Shown: piece by piece, positions 5,829 through 14,007 of the stretch
Layout of the letters: each line of letters opens with the position of its first letter
Numbering within the stretch: the stretch's first letter is position 1
Translations under genes and position numbers: made by a program
Notes under the pieces: generated by a model
What the model saw: the letters and a program-made list of their open reading frames with translations, nothing else
The model's database searches: none
Told to the model about the DNA's origin: nothing
DNA from: Puniceicoccaceae bacterium
Lineage (GTDB): Bacteria > Verrucomicrobiota > Verrucomicrobiia > Opitutales > Coraliomargaritaceae
DNA length: 15,213 nucleotides
NCBI GenBank assembly: GCA_003567255.1
Contig: PWZW01000311.1
Span: forward strand, 1 to 15,213
Direction of reading: 5' to 3'

Positions 5829-7268
5829 TTAGAACTCGTACTGGGCGCGCAAGCCGAGGACCTGGTTGCCATTGGAGGTACCTCCACGGCCTTCGTAGTC
5901 GAAGTACATGTAGTTGATCTTGAAGACAGTGTGGCTGTTTGGATACCAATTCAAGCCAAGCGTGTAGTGGTCCATCTTGTTGCCACGTCCCGGACGGGAG
6001 TGCTCGATGGAGTCGGCATGAGCGAAGCGAGCGTCAATTTCCCAGGCACCGCGCCCACCGCGGCCGAGGGGATTAAACACCTCCTGCTGGCCAAAATCAC
6101 CACTGAAAGCGCGGTAGTTGCGCTGTTCTCCGGTGAGGAAGTAGCTCGCCTGAAGGTAGTAACCATCAAGCGAAATGCGGCTGTCGTCGGTGCGGACATC
6201 GCCGAGGTTTTCGTCGAGGTCCAAGTTCACGTAGAGGTATTCACCCTGTAGGGAGAACGGACCGTAACCCCAGGCGCCTTCAACGGCAACGCGATAGAAA
6301 CTGTCCACACCCTCGATGTCGTTGCGGCCGATCAGGCGGGCGTCGATGGCACGGGATCCTTCGCGGGAGCGGAGGCGTACGTCGGCGGCATTCCGGTCAT
6401 CGTCCCTGCTGTTCTTACGATAGTTTGCCGAGATTCCCAGGTGACTGAAAACCTTGTCGGAACTGTAGGGTTGGAAGGAAGCGCGCGTTGCCAAGGAGTA
6501 ACCTTCTTCAGCCTCACGATCACGAGCCACGCCATCGCCGCCGAAAACGCCCAGTGCGAAGTACTTGTTCTCAAGCAAGGTTTCATACATCAGTCCGATT
6601 TCCCGGTCCGGACGGTAGGCATCGACGGGTGTGGCCCGCTCCAGGAAGGTCAGACGCCGAGAGCTTGTGGAGCTTTCGAGGCTGAACGGCTCCTTGAAGT
6701 TACCGATGGCGAAACGACCATAGTCCGAGAGGTAGGCGATGTAGGCATTTGCAAAGCGGACTTCGTTATCACGGAAGTCGATCTCCATTTGCCATTCCCA
6801 TTTACCGTCGTAAACGCCGAGCGCACCAAGACGGGCGCGGCGGATGGTCGTACCGCGACGGGCGAGATTGTCGTGACTACTTGCGTCGTTGATATTGTCA
6901 TCCCAATCAGCGAAAGCAGCATCGATCATCAAGCGGCCACGGATGCCGAAGCGGTCTTTACCGTCGGCACTTTCCACCCGGAACGGACGGGTTTGGATCC
7001 GTGTCCCGGTATCTATGACCGGGAGCGTCGGCTCGTAGTTAAGCCCGGCATGGCGGTCTGTGGCCGCTTCCTCGGCGGCTTCGCGGGTTCTTTCTGCGAC
7101 GCGTTCACGGACGCGATCCGCTCGATTGGCCGGGACCAAGCCTTCTTCGACGAGCACATCAATCAGCGCGTCCATCTCGCGACTGCTTGACTGCGCCGTC
7201 GCCGACGCACTGCCGAAGAGCAGTAGCCCAAGCGCGAGGCTGGACGATTTTTTAAGATAGTTTTGCAT
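5829..7268 (-). CDS. OprP/OprO-like outer membrane porin
   Basis: The 479-residue precursor has a clear signal peptide (KK, hydrophobic core LALGLLLFGSA, predicted cleavage near ATA-QSS, about residue 25). A charged, helical N-terminal segment follows (about 30-70, DALIDVLVEEGLVPANRAD and arginine/glutamate repeats) that could trimerise or contact the periplasm. The rest is a beta-barrel. It includes the family blocks RRARLGALGVYDGKWEWQ and IGNFKEPFSLESSTSSRRLTF, and the protein ends in the phenylalanine typical of outer membrane proteins. The fold matches the phosphate-selective porin O/P family. Phosphate specificity is not shown, since many members in other phyla differ. It is a single-gene unit with its own promoter region and a strong terminator. 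Confidence 0.9.
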   Translation of the reverse strand: MQNYLKKSSSLALGLLLFGSASATAQSSSREMDALIDVLVEEGLVPANRADRVRERVAERTREAAEEAATDRHAGLNYEPTLPVIDTGTRIQTRPFRVESADGKDRFGIRGRLMIDAAFADWDDNINDASSHDNLARRGTTIRRARLGALGVYDGKWEWQMEIDFRDNEVRFANAYIAYLSDYGRFAIGNFKEPFSLESSTSSRRLTFLERATPVDAYRPDREIGLMYETLLENKYFALGVFGGDGVARDREAEEGYSLATRASFQPYSSDKVFSHLGISANYRKNSRDDDRNAADVRLRSREGSRAIDARLIGRNDIEGVDSFYRVAVEGAWGYGPFSLQGEYLYVNLDLDENLGDVRTDDSRISLDGYYLQASYFLTGEQRNYRAFSGDFGQQEVFNPLGRGGRGAWEIDARFAHADSIEHSRPGRGNKMDHYTLGLNWYPNSHTVFKINYMYFDYEGRGGTSNGNQVLGLRAQYEF

Positions 7269-7310
7269 AGTATGGTTTGTGTTTGTTGCGCCGGGAACAT
7301 TCCCGACGCA
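7269..7310 (-). promoter_or_regulatory. Stable hairpin in the porin 5' leader
   Basis: On the minus strand TGCGTCGGGAA (7310-7300) pairs with TTCCCGGCGCA (7297-7287), an 11-pair stem with one G-U pair and a minimal TG loop. It ends 18 bases before the start codon and is followed by an unstructured A-rich stretch (ACAAACACAAACC). The arrangement suggests an mRNA-stabilising or translation-tuning element. No Shine-Dalgarno is visible. Confidence 0.6.
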
Positions 7311-7330
7311 GCGGACCTTAACAAAACTCT

Positions 7331-7396
7331 GTAACAGCCAAGTGACGTAAGCGTTACCATTCGGTAATCTTTACATTCCCTTAACGGAACCGTCAA
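7331..7396 (-). promoter_or_regulatory. Candidate porin promoter with downstream palindromes
   Basis: On the minus strand TTGACG (7396-7391), a 17-base spacer and TAAAGA (7373-7368) form a moderate -35/-10 pair. Just downstream, at and beyond the expected start point, are two overlapping inverted repeats: TTACC-ATTC-GGTAA (plus-strand 7354-7367) and GTAA-GCG-TTAC (7347-7357). A further GTAAC lies at 7331. The three GTAA elements are spaced 16 and 17 bases apart. This could be a repressor site. Confidence 0.4.
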
Positions 7397-7419
7397 AAAC
7401 GAGAAAAGGGTCCCCGCAG

Positions 7420-7472
7420 CCCAGCCCATGGGCTGGGGCGTTTTTGCCGAAGCGGACACGCACGGCGTCCGC
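7420..7472. terminator. Paired hairpins downstream of the efflux operon
   Basis: CCCAGCC-CATG-GGCTGGG (7420-7437) is a perfect palindrome. A second hairpin, GCGGAC/GTCCGC (7452-7472), lies between it and the stop of the outer membrane efflux gene. A T5 run (7441-7445) follows the first hairpin on the plus strand. On the minus strand, where the efflux operon ends, only TTTT (7406-7403) occurs, further away. It probably ends the efflux transcript, possibly in both directions. Confidence 0.5.
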
Positions 7473-7496
7473 AAAGATGGATACGGCTAGCGGAGC

Positions 7497-8870
7497 CTAG
7501 AAACTGCCGCCAAGCGCGAGGTGCAGATCCACGCGGGCGCGGAGGCGTTCGTAAGCGAGAGAGATAAAATTAATTTTCGCAGCGTCGTGCTGGCGCTGAA
7601 TTTGCAGAAGCGAGAGGGCATCCTCGGTACCCACGTCAAAACGTGCCTGTGCGATGCGGCGGGCCTCCAGAGCCGCCGATTCGGTTTGCTCGACTGGCCG
7701 GAAACGGGCGCTCAACAAAGTTTCCCGACCAAGGGCGGATTCCACTTCGCGGAAGGCCAGGAGGGCAGTTTGCCCGTACACTGCCAGCGCGGCTTCCTGA
7801 GCCGACGTTGCCTGATCGAAAATCGCCTGCCTTCGCCCTCCGTCGAAGATCGGCCCGAGAAGGTTTGCCCCTAACGACCAAGCGAGGTTATCAGGGCGGA
7901 GCAGTTGAGAAAGTTCGGGGTTCACTCCACCCAAACTTCCGGTCAGCGCGACGGTAGGCAAACGGGCCGCACGGGCCTCCTCAGCACGAAAGAAAGCCGC
8001 GGCAACCCGGGCATCGGCCGCCCGGAGGTCGGCACGGCGCTCCAGAATTTCGGCGGGCAAGCCGACTGGCACGGGAGGGGGTGGAAGTAAGCGGGGGGCA
8101 TCGAGCGCGTATGCTGCAGAAGGATACCGACCGAGTAACAGTTCCAGACTGCGCAGCGCTTCCTCCACGGCAAACGCCGCCTTGAGTGCGCTATCCTCGG
8201 CTTGGGCGGCGGCCGCAGTGAGCAGGCTGAGGTCCTGCTGTTCGCCCAAGCCGGCATCGACCTGCGCTTTGACCACACGCAACTGCTCGCGGTAGCTTTC
8301 ATGGATCGAAGCGCTAAGCTCCGCCAAAGCATCCGCTTCGAGAGCGGAGAACCAGGCTTTAGCCACTTGGGCAGCGAGTGACTGACGAAGCGCCGCGAGG
8401 GTTTCTTCCGCGGCCACCAATTCTGCTACGGCAGCCGCCCTTTGCGAGCGGACCCGTCCCCACAAATCAAGCTCCCAGGAAAAATTGAGCCCTGCCCCAA
8501 AGGCGTTTGCCGGCGTACCCTCCACGCGTCCCCGACGCTCACCCTCGAGGCCTAAGGCCAAGGCCGGCTGGAGCGCGGCACCGGCAACTCTCGCAGCCGC
8601 TGCCGCCCCATCCAAACGCGCCACCGCGGCTTGCAGGTCAAAATTATGTTCCAGGGCCTCAGCCACAAGCGCCTCCAATTCGGGCCGTCCAAAATCCGCC
8701 AACCAACCGGTATCCGGATAAGGAACCCCACCCTCGCCCGCAGCGGCGGAATCAGCCAGCGCCGCCACGCCCGAGCGATCACCCGAAGCAGCCGGGCGTT
8801 CGGGGGTTTGGCAAGCCGTTAGGAAGCACAAAGCAAGGCAGAGCAAGGCATCTTTTTTCAGGGGGCGCAT
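7497..8870 (-). CDS. NodT/OprM-family outer membrane efflux lipoprotein
   Basis: This 457-residue TolC-like channel is the exit duct of the RND pump encoded upstream. The N-terminus is a lipoprotein signal peptide with lipobox FLTAC (C20 acylated). Two outer membrane efflux domains follow (roughly 60-250 and 270-450). They are rich in alanine-leucine helical repeats that form the periplasmic alpha-barrel. The NodT-family signature GLPAEILERRADLRAADARVAA occurs at the start of the second half. It is the third gene of the operon, with only 3 bases between the permease stop and its ATG. There is no Shine-Dalgarno, so it probably depends on coupling or termination-reinitiation. Substrate unknown. 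Confidence 0.93.
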   Translation of the reverse strand: MRPLKKDALLCLALCFLTACQTPERPAASGDRSGVAALADSAAAGEGGVPYPDTGWLADFGRPELEALVAEALEHNFDLQAAVARLDGAAAAARVAGAALQPALALGLEGERRGRVEGTPANAFGAGLNFSWELDLWGRVRSQRAAAVAELVAAEETLAALRQSLAAQVAKAWFSALEADALAELSASIHESYREQLRVVKAQVDAGLGEQQDLSLLTAAAAQAEDSALKAAFAVEEALRSLELLLGRYPSAAYALDAPRLLPPPPVPVGLPAEILERRADLRAADARVAAAFFRAEEARAARLPTVALTGSLGGVNPELSQLLRPDNLAWSLGANLLGPIFDGGRRQAIFDQATSAQEAALAVYGQTALLAFREVESALGRETLLSARFRPVEQTESAALEARRIAQARFDVGTEDALSLLQIQRQHDAAKINFISLAYERLRARVDLHLALGGSF

Positions 8871-8873
8871 GAT

Positions 8874-11800
8874 TTAATCGGGGTTCGTTTTGATGCGGAA
8901 AAAGAGGGCATAAAGGGCCGGAGCCACCAACAAGGTTAGCGCGGTGGCAAACAACAAACCAAACATAATGACCACGGCCATACCGCGGAAAAAAACGTCA
9001 CCCAGCAAGGGCAGCATACCGAGAATGGTCGTGCAGGCAGCCAGGACCACTGGCCGGAGGCGACTGACGCCGGAATCCAGAATAGCGGTCATACCGTCTT
9101 TTCCTGTCGCACGCTCCACATCGATTTGCTCAACCAGCACGATGCCGTTTTTCAGAAGCATACCGGAAAGGCTGAGGAACCCGAGCAGCGCCATAAAACA
9201 AAAATCCGTCCGGGTCAGTAAAAGCCCAGCGCTTACACCCACAAAAGCAAGCGGCACACAACACCAGATCACAAAAGCCTGTCGGAAGCCGTTAAAGAGG
9301 ACGACGGTGATCACAAACATGATGAGGAATGCGATAGGCATGGTCTTCATCACCCCGGCATTTGCCTTGGCTGAGTTTTCCGGCAACCCGCCCCGCTCAA
9401 GCCGATACCCCTCCGGGAGCGGCAAGGCGGCCAACCGCGTCTCGATCTGGCCAAAAACACCAAAGGGATCGCCGTCGATTGAATCCGCTTTTACAGTGAG
9501 GGTGGGCACGCGGTCGCGCTTGCGCACGATTGGATCGCGAAATTCGGTGGTCAAGCCGGCGGTGACGTCCTCAATCGGTAAATAGCGCTGCCGCGCCGTA
9601 CTCCACACAAGCGTCTGCCGCAGTTGACCAGCATCCAGGCGTTCCTCCGGCGGACGGGTAAGCCGGATGGGGATGAGCTTATCGCCCTCGCGCTGCAAAC
9701 CAACGCTCGTTCCGCCGAAATCTCCCGCCAAGGCAGCCTGTAAATCCGCCCGGGTCACGCCGGAGAGGCGGGCGGCATCGGCATCAAAGACGGGCGTCAC
9801 CACCTGAATCCGCTCCCGCCAATCTTGCCGCAAGCGCTGGACCCGTGGATTTTCGCGGTAGACCGTCATAACCTCTTCGGCCAGCGAGCGAAGGACCTGT
9901 GGATCCGGACCGATGATCCGGGTTTCGAGCTCTGAGCCCCCTCCCGGCCCCAACATAATCTTCCAAGCCTTCGCCCAGGTGCCCGGACGCGCCTCACTGA
10001 CCAAGCGCTCCAGTTTCGGCAGCAAACCGTCAATTTGCTTCGCGTCCTCCACAAAGACGAGCAACTGGCCCACGCTCGCCCGGTTATCGGGTGGCGGATA
10101 GACCAGCATGTAACGCAAGACACCCCCACCGGCACTCGCGCCGACGGCCCGCACTCCGGGCAACTCCGCAGCTTGACGGGCGACCTCACGTACCAGCGCC
10201 TCGGTCGCGCGGATATCGACCCCTTCCGTGAGTTCGACATCAACCACAAAATGATCGACCGCTGAAGCCGGAAAAAACGACTGCTTGACCCAGCCGAAAC
10301 TAATCACCGCCAGAACAAAAGCGGCCACCGCCACCGCCACGGTAATCCACTTGGCGCGTAAACACACGGTCAGTAACTTACGGAAAAGCAGATAGAACCG
10401 GCCACTGTAAGGCGGCCTTTGCTCAGGCTTGGCTGGTTTGAGCAAGCTTACACAAAGGACCGGGGTGAGCGTCACTCCGAAGACCCAGCTCAGGAGTAAA
10501 GAGATCAGGATCACCCAAAAGAGCGACCCCGCATACTCCCCGGTATTGTCGGGCGAAAGGCCAACACCGGCAAAAGCGAGGATGCCGATCACCGTCGCCC
10601 CCAGCAAAGGCCACATGGCATCCTTGACGGTTTCGGAAGCCGCCTTTATGCGGTCCTCCCCTTGCTCCACCCGCACCTGTATCCCCTCCGTCACGACAAT
10701 GGCGTTGTCCACCAACATCCCCAAGGCAATGATCAACGCGCCCAGGGATACCCGCTGCAGGGCGATCCCTTGAAAGTCCATAAGCACCATAGTGCCCGCG
10801 ACAATGACGAGCAGGAGTGCACCGATGATCACCCCACTCCGCCACCCCATGGCAAAGAGCAAGACCCCAATCACGATGGCCAGCGCGGCGAGGAGGTTGA
10901 GCACAAATCCATTAACTGCGGTCGAGACCCCGTCGGCCTGAAAATAAACAGGCTCCAATTCCATGCCCAGAGGGATCATGCTCTGCAAATCGCCCAGCTT
11001 TGCGCGGATCGCCTCGCCGAGGGTCACGACATTACCCCCCTCCTGCGTGGAGATACCCAAATGGAGGGCCGGTTCACCCCGCCAGAAAAGCAGGCGCTGC
11101 GGCGGCTCAGCGTAGGTGCGGCGGATAGTCGCGACATCGCGCAGCAGAAAACTCGCCCCTGACTCCACATCCGTTACCAAAAGGTTTTCCAATGCCTCAA
11201 CATCTCCGCCCCCTCCAGAGGGACGGATTTGTAGGCGGGCCTCATCAACGACCAAGCTCCCGGACGCCTCCACAGTATTGTGCGTACGCAAGACCCGCAC
11301 GATCGATTGCAGGGAGGCGCCCAACTGAAGGAGTCGCTCACGACTGATTTCGACGTCGATCACCTCGCGCTGAACCCCTTCAATCACGGCCTTGGAAACC
11401 TGAGGCACGCCGACCAGCTCGCGCTGGAGATCTTTCGCCACACGCTCCAGTTCTGCAGCGGTGAAGTCCGGACCGGTCAAGGCAAGTAAGATACCGTAAG
11501 TATCCCCAAAATCATCAAACACCATGACCGGCCCCGCACCCGGAGGCAGGCGGCGCTCGGCGTCCCGCACCTTATTCCGCAGCTTGCTCCAGACCTCGGG
11601 CAGGCGATGGCGATAGGCAAACGCGGTCTCCACGCTGACCGTGGCCCTTCCAAACTCAGACACACTGGTAATTTTCTCAAAATACCCCAGCTCCTGGGCA
11701 GCACTTTCGATGACCTCGACCACCTCGTTGGCGACCTCATCGGCGGTCGCCCCCGGGTAGGGAATCACCAAATTTGCCTGGCGGATAGTAAACTCCGGAT

Positions 11801-11909
11801 CCTCCAACCGCCCAATCCCGCTGTAAGCAAAGTAACCTGCGACGAGCACCAGAAAGGTTAGAAAATAAGTAATATTTCTCCGGGCAAGTGCTGTCTTAGC
11901 AGGGTTCAT
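8874..11909 (-). CDS. RND efflux permease (AcrB/HAE type)
   Basis: The 1011-residue inner-membrane proton antiporter is the motor of a tripartite pump. The first helix is at about residues 12-30 and the first large periplasmic loop at about 31-330. Transmembrane helices follow at about 335-490 and again at 522-540, a second loop covers about 545-855, and the terminal helices lie at 856-1005. Proton-relay residues are visible: D401 in GMLVDNAIVV (398-407), with N402 where AcrB has its second aspartate, and K920 in LLKNGIVL. Both halves have the expected internal duplication. It is slightly shorter than AcrB (1049). The gene starts 27 bases after the adaptor stop. Substrate class cannot be told from sequence; the LVDNA motif fits drug or solvent pumps and argues against a CusA-type metal pump. 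Confidence 0.94.
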   Translation of the reverse strand: MNPAKTALARRNITYFLTFLVLVAGYFAYSGIGRLEDPEFTIRQANLVIPYPGATADEVANEVVEVIESAAQELGYFEKITSVSEFGRATVSVETAFAYRHRLPEVWSKLRNKVRDAERRLPPGAGPVMVFDDFGDTYGILLALTGPDFTAAELERVAKDLQRELVGVPQVSKAVIEGVQREVIDVEISRERLLQLGASLQSIVRVLRTHNTVEASGSLVVDEARLQIRPSGGGGDVEALENLLVTDVESGASFLLRDVATIRRTYAEPPQRLLFWRGEPALHLGISTQEGGNVVTLGEAIRAKLGDLQSMIPLGMELEPVYFQADGVSTAVNGFVLNLLAALAIVIGVLLFAMGWRSGVIIGALLLVIVAGTMVLMDFQGIALQRVSLGALIIALGMLVDNAIVVTEGIQVRVEQGEDRIKAASETVKDAMWPLLGATVIGILAFAGVGLSPDNTGEYAGSLFWVILISLLLSWVFGVTLTPVLCVSLLKPAKPEQRPPYSGRFYLLFRKLLTVCLRAKWITVAVAVAAFVLAVISFGWVKQSFFPASAVDHFVVDVELTEGVDIRATEALVREVARQAAELPGVRAVGASAGGGVLRYMLVYPPPDNRASVGQLLVFVEDAKQIDGLLPKLERLVSEARPGTWAKAWKIMLGPGGGSELETRIIGPDPQVLRSLAEEVMTVYRENPRVQRLRQDWRERIQVVTPVFDADAARLSGVTRADLQAALAGDFGGTSVGLQREGDKLIPIRLTRPPEERLDAGQLRQTLVWSTARQRYLPIEDVTAGLTTEFRDPIVRKRDRVPTLTVKADSIDGDPFGVFGQIETRLAALPLPEGYRLERGGLPENSAKANAGVMKTMPIAFLIMFVITVVLFNGFRQAFVIWCCVPLAFVGVSAGLLLTRTDFCFMALLGFLSLSGMLLKNGIVLVEQIDVERATGKDGMTAILDSGVSRLRPVVLAACTTILGMLPLLGDVFFRGMAVVIMFGLLFATALTLLVAPALYALFFRIKTNPD

Positions 11910-11936
11910 CTGGCTATTTCGCTTTTTTGAGCAGAT

Positions 11937-13010
11937 TTAAAAAGGCTTCACCAACTTGCCTGGGGTAAGCTGATTCAATCCTGTAGTGATGACGGTATCT
12001 CCGGGGTTGAGCCCCTCCGCAACCACCAACCCCGCCTCGGTCAGGGCGCCAACGGTAATGCTCCGCGCTTCGGCGCGTCCCTCGGCATTGATCACCCAAG
12101 CCAGAGGCTTGCCGGCAGCATCGGTCCCGACCGCGGAGGGCGGCACCGTTACGGCCTCACCAGCTCCGGTTTTCAGCGTCACGCGGACCGTGCAGGTCAT
12201 CCCCGGAAGGAGGCGAAGATCGTCTGGCGCAGGCAGATTGAGCTTGAACTGATAGGTGCCGGTTCGGGGATCCGGATCCGTCGAAAATGAGCGAATGGTG
12301 AGGGGTAGGCCCGTCGTTTCGCTTGCGATGGAGTCGTTAAAATGCGCCGTAAAAACGGCCTCACCGCGCGCCGCGGCATCGCTCCCGATCCTCCGCTGCA
12401 CGGCCAGCACGAGGGTCTGGGGCAAGTCGATGGCAACGGAGAAAGCGCTCAGGTCGTGAATACGAAAAGCCAGGGTTTTGGGTGCCAGACTGGCAAAGCC
12501 ATCAAAAAACTTGGCCGCCACAAGACCGTCAAAAGGCGCCCGTAAAGTCGTATCTTCAACCGCCTTTTCCGCCTGGGCCAGACTCGCAGCCGTCGCGTCT
12601 GCCAAAGCCCGCAGCGCTTCCACGCGGGCCGGAGCCATGGCATTTTGCTCCAGCAACAAACGCCCTCGCTCGGCATCGGCTGCCGCACGCTCCGCCTCTG
12701 CCCGGGCGGCTAGCAGCCGACTTTGATAGTCCCGCGGATCGAGCTTTGCCAGCGCCTGTCCCGCGGTGACGCGGTCGCCCACCTGTACAAAGATCTCCTC
12801 AACGACCCCGCCGACCTCGAAGGCCAAATCCGCCGAACGCGTTGCGGAAAGCGCACCCGGAAACGTCCGGGAGGGTAAGCTCGCCTCGCTGATAGGGTAG
12901 GTTTTTACCAAAACCGGTTTTTCCGCCGCGTTTTGATTCTCATCAGAAGAAAAACAACCCGTCAGCAACATGAGCAGGCAAAGACAAAGCGTAGTGAAAA
13001 TCCGAGTCAT
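11937..13010 (-). CDS. RND pump periplasmic adaptor (membrane fusion) lipoprotein
   Basis: The 357-residue HlyD/AcrA-type adaptor links the RND permease to the outer membrane channel. It has a lipoprotein signal with lipobox LLTGC (C19). The barrel-sandwich or lipoyl-like half occupies about 62-92 (FEVGGVVEEIFVQVGDRV), with a helical hairpin at about 95-150 rich in Ala, Glu and Arg. The second lipoyl half is LRAPFDGLVAAKFFDG (about 155-170), and beta-barrel and membrane-proximal domains run to the C-terminus. It is the first gene of the operon. The ATG at 13010 has no Shine-Dalgarno. No TetR, MarR or two-component regulator lies beside the operon, so control must come from elsewhere or from the divergent gene. 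Confidence 0.94.
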   Translation of the reverse strand: MTRIFTTLCLCLLMLLTGCFSSDENQNAAEKPVLVKTYPISEASLPSRTFPGALSATRSADLAFEVGGVVEEIFVQVGDRVTAGQALAKLDPRDYQSRLLAARAEAERAAADAERGRLLLEQNAMAPARVEALRALADATAASLAQAEKAVEDTTLRAPFDGLVAAKFFDGFASLAPKTLAFRIHDLSAFSVAIDLPQTLVLAVQRRIGSDAAARGEAVFTAHFNDSIASETTGLPLTIRSFSTDPDPRTGTYQFKLNLPAPDDLRLLPGMTCTVRVTLKTGAGEAVTVPPSAVGTDAAGKPLAWVINAEGRAEARSITVGALTEAGLVVAEGLNPGDTVITTGLNQLTPGKLVKPF

Positions 13011-13097
13011 TAACGTGGGTGGTTAAGTTAGGTTGAGGGCACACCCCCTACCCTGGATCAAGATGGGCATCGCCCGGCTTCCGTCAATTTCCGTTCT

Positions 13098-13125
13098 TTT
13101 ATATTTTCCGGAAGGCGTGGCTCAA
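13098..13125 (-). promoter_or_regulatory. Candidate promoter of the efflux operon
   Basis: On the minus strand TTGAGC (13125-13120), a 16-base spacer and TATAAA (13103-13098) make a fair -35/-10 pair. It would give a leader of about 80 bases before the adaptor ATG. The leader has a small hairpin, GGGC-GAT-GCCC (13075-13065). The site lies in the 163-base region shared with the divergent 255-residue gene, for which I found no clear promoter. Confidence 0.45.
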
Positions 13126-13173
13126 CTGATTTGAAGATTGTCACCACCGGGGAAGTGACCAACAAAGGAACCC

Positions 13174-13941
13174 ATGGCAGAAAATCCTGAATCCGGCAAT
13201 GGCCCCGCGCCCAAACAAATCAACCTAAATGAAATTGCCCAGCAATTCATGGCAGGCCTGCAACGACACTTTGACATGCTGGCCTTCAATCTGGCGGCGC
13301 GCGAAGGGGCGCAGGAAGGCGCGTACATCCGCCACGCCAACGCCTGCAGCGTCATGCCCTCGGCACCGCACCACCTGAATTTTGAGCACGTGCAAGCCTA
13401 CGCACGGGACCTGATGATGCGCCAACTGCTGAATGACACGCTTAACCTTGCCGCGACCGCCCTAAACAACGCCCACTTCTTCCTCGCCCTGATTCAAGCC
13501 AAAGCCTCGGCCACGGTCCTGAGTCCGGAAGCGCAAAAGGCTGCGCAAGACGCGCAAAAATCCTTTATTTCGGCCCCCTTTCACGAGAAATTCAATCGCT
13601 TGGAAACCAATTTCGGGGTCCTTTGCCCACTTGAGGACACCGTCATTTCCCTCGGCATGGCCCTACAAGCCCTGCACCAGCAAGACGGTATTGTGCGGGA
13701 GCCGCAGGTCGACGAAAACGGGGAACTCGCCTTTGACCTGAAGACGGTCGAAATCGAGGAAAGCGAGAGCGGTACCCCACCCAAGGGCCGGATTGTTGAA
13801 AAACGCAAAGTCTTCCGCGAAGGCGAAGCCATTGTCCTCGCCGACGCCGATTTGCAGTCCTTCCTCATCACCATCGCCGCCTTTGCCGACCACCTCTTTC
13901 GGGCGGTTTCCAAATTTGGCCAAAACAACGGGGCCACTTAA
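13174..13941 (+). CDS. Protein of unknown function, 255 residues
   Basis: I do not recognise this soluble protein. It has no signal peptide and no membrane helix. The first part (about 15-125) looks mostly helical (NLNEIAQQFMAGLQRHFDMLAF, then LLNDTLNLAATALNNAHFFLALIQ). The middle (about 180-215) is charged and loop-like (VDENGELAFDLKTVEIEESES). The end is again helical (LQSFLITIAAFADHLFRAVSKFG). The start is firm: AAAGGAA lies four bases before the ATG, one of the few good Shine-Dalgarno sites here. It is divergent from the RND efflux operon and shares its upstream region. That could reflect co-regulation, but the protein has no visible DNA-binding motif. Confidence 0.8.
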   Translation: MAENPESGNGPAPKQINLNEIAQQFMAGLQRHFDMLAFNLAAREGAQEGAYIRHANACSVMPSAPHHLNFEHVQAYARDLMMRQLLNDTLNLAATALNNAHFFLALIQAKASATVLSPEAQKAAQDAQKSFISAPFHEKFNRLETNFGVLCPLEDTVISLGMALQALHQQDGIVREPQVDENGELAFDLKTVEIEESESGTPPKGRIVEKRKVFREGEAIVLADADLQSFLITIAAFADHLFRAVSKFGQNNGAT

Positions 13942-13951
13942 GCCGCCGAAC

Positions 13952-13973
13952 CGGAGGTCCCGCGCCGCCTCCG
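13952..13973. terminator. Small hairpin after the 255-residue gene
   Basis: CGGAGG (13952-13957) pairs with CCTCCG (13968-13973) eleven bases after the stop. No T-run follows on the plus strand. For the convergent aminotransferase the minus strand has TTTTTT at 13987-13982, after a weak GC-rich stem. It may serve both genes. Confidence 0.35.
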
Positions 13974-14007
13974 CAAGCCCTGAAAAAAGCTCACGCGCGC
14001 AGCGCCC

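Noticed and set aside
6441..7190. 249-residue plus-strand frame opposite the porin
   Set aside because: Antisense shadow of a well-supported porin with no domain, no start signal and atypical composition.
7318..7340. Pho box upstream of the OprP-like porin
   Set aside because: TTAACA and GTAACA-like elements occur but are 13 bases apart rather than the usual 11, and the match is poor; phosphate control is not supported.
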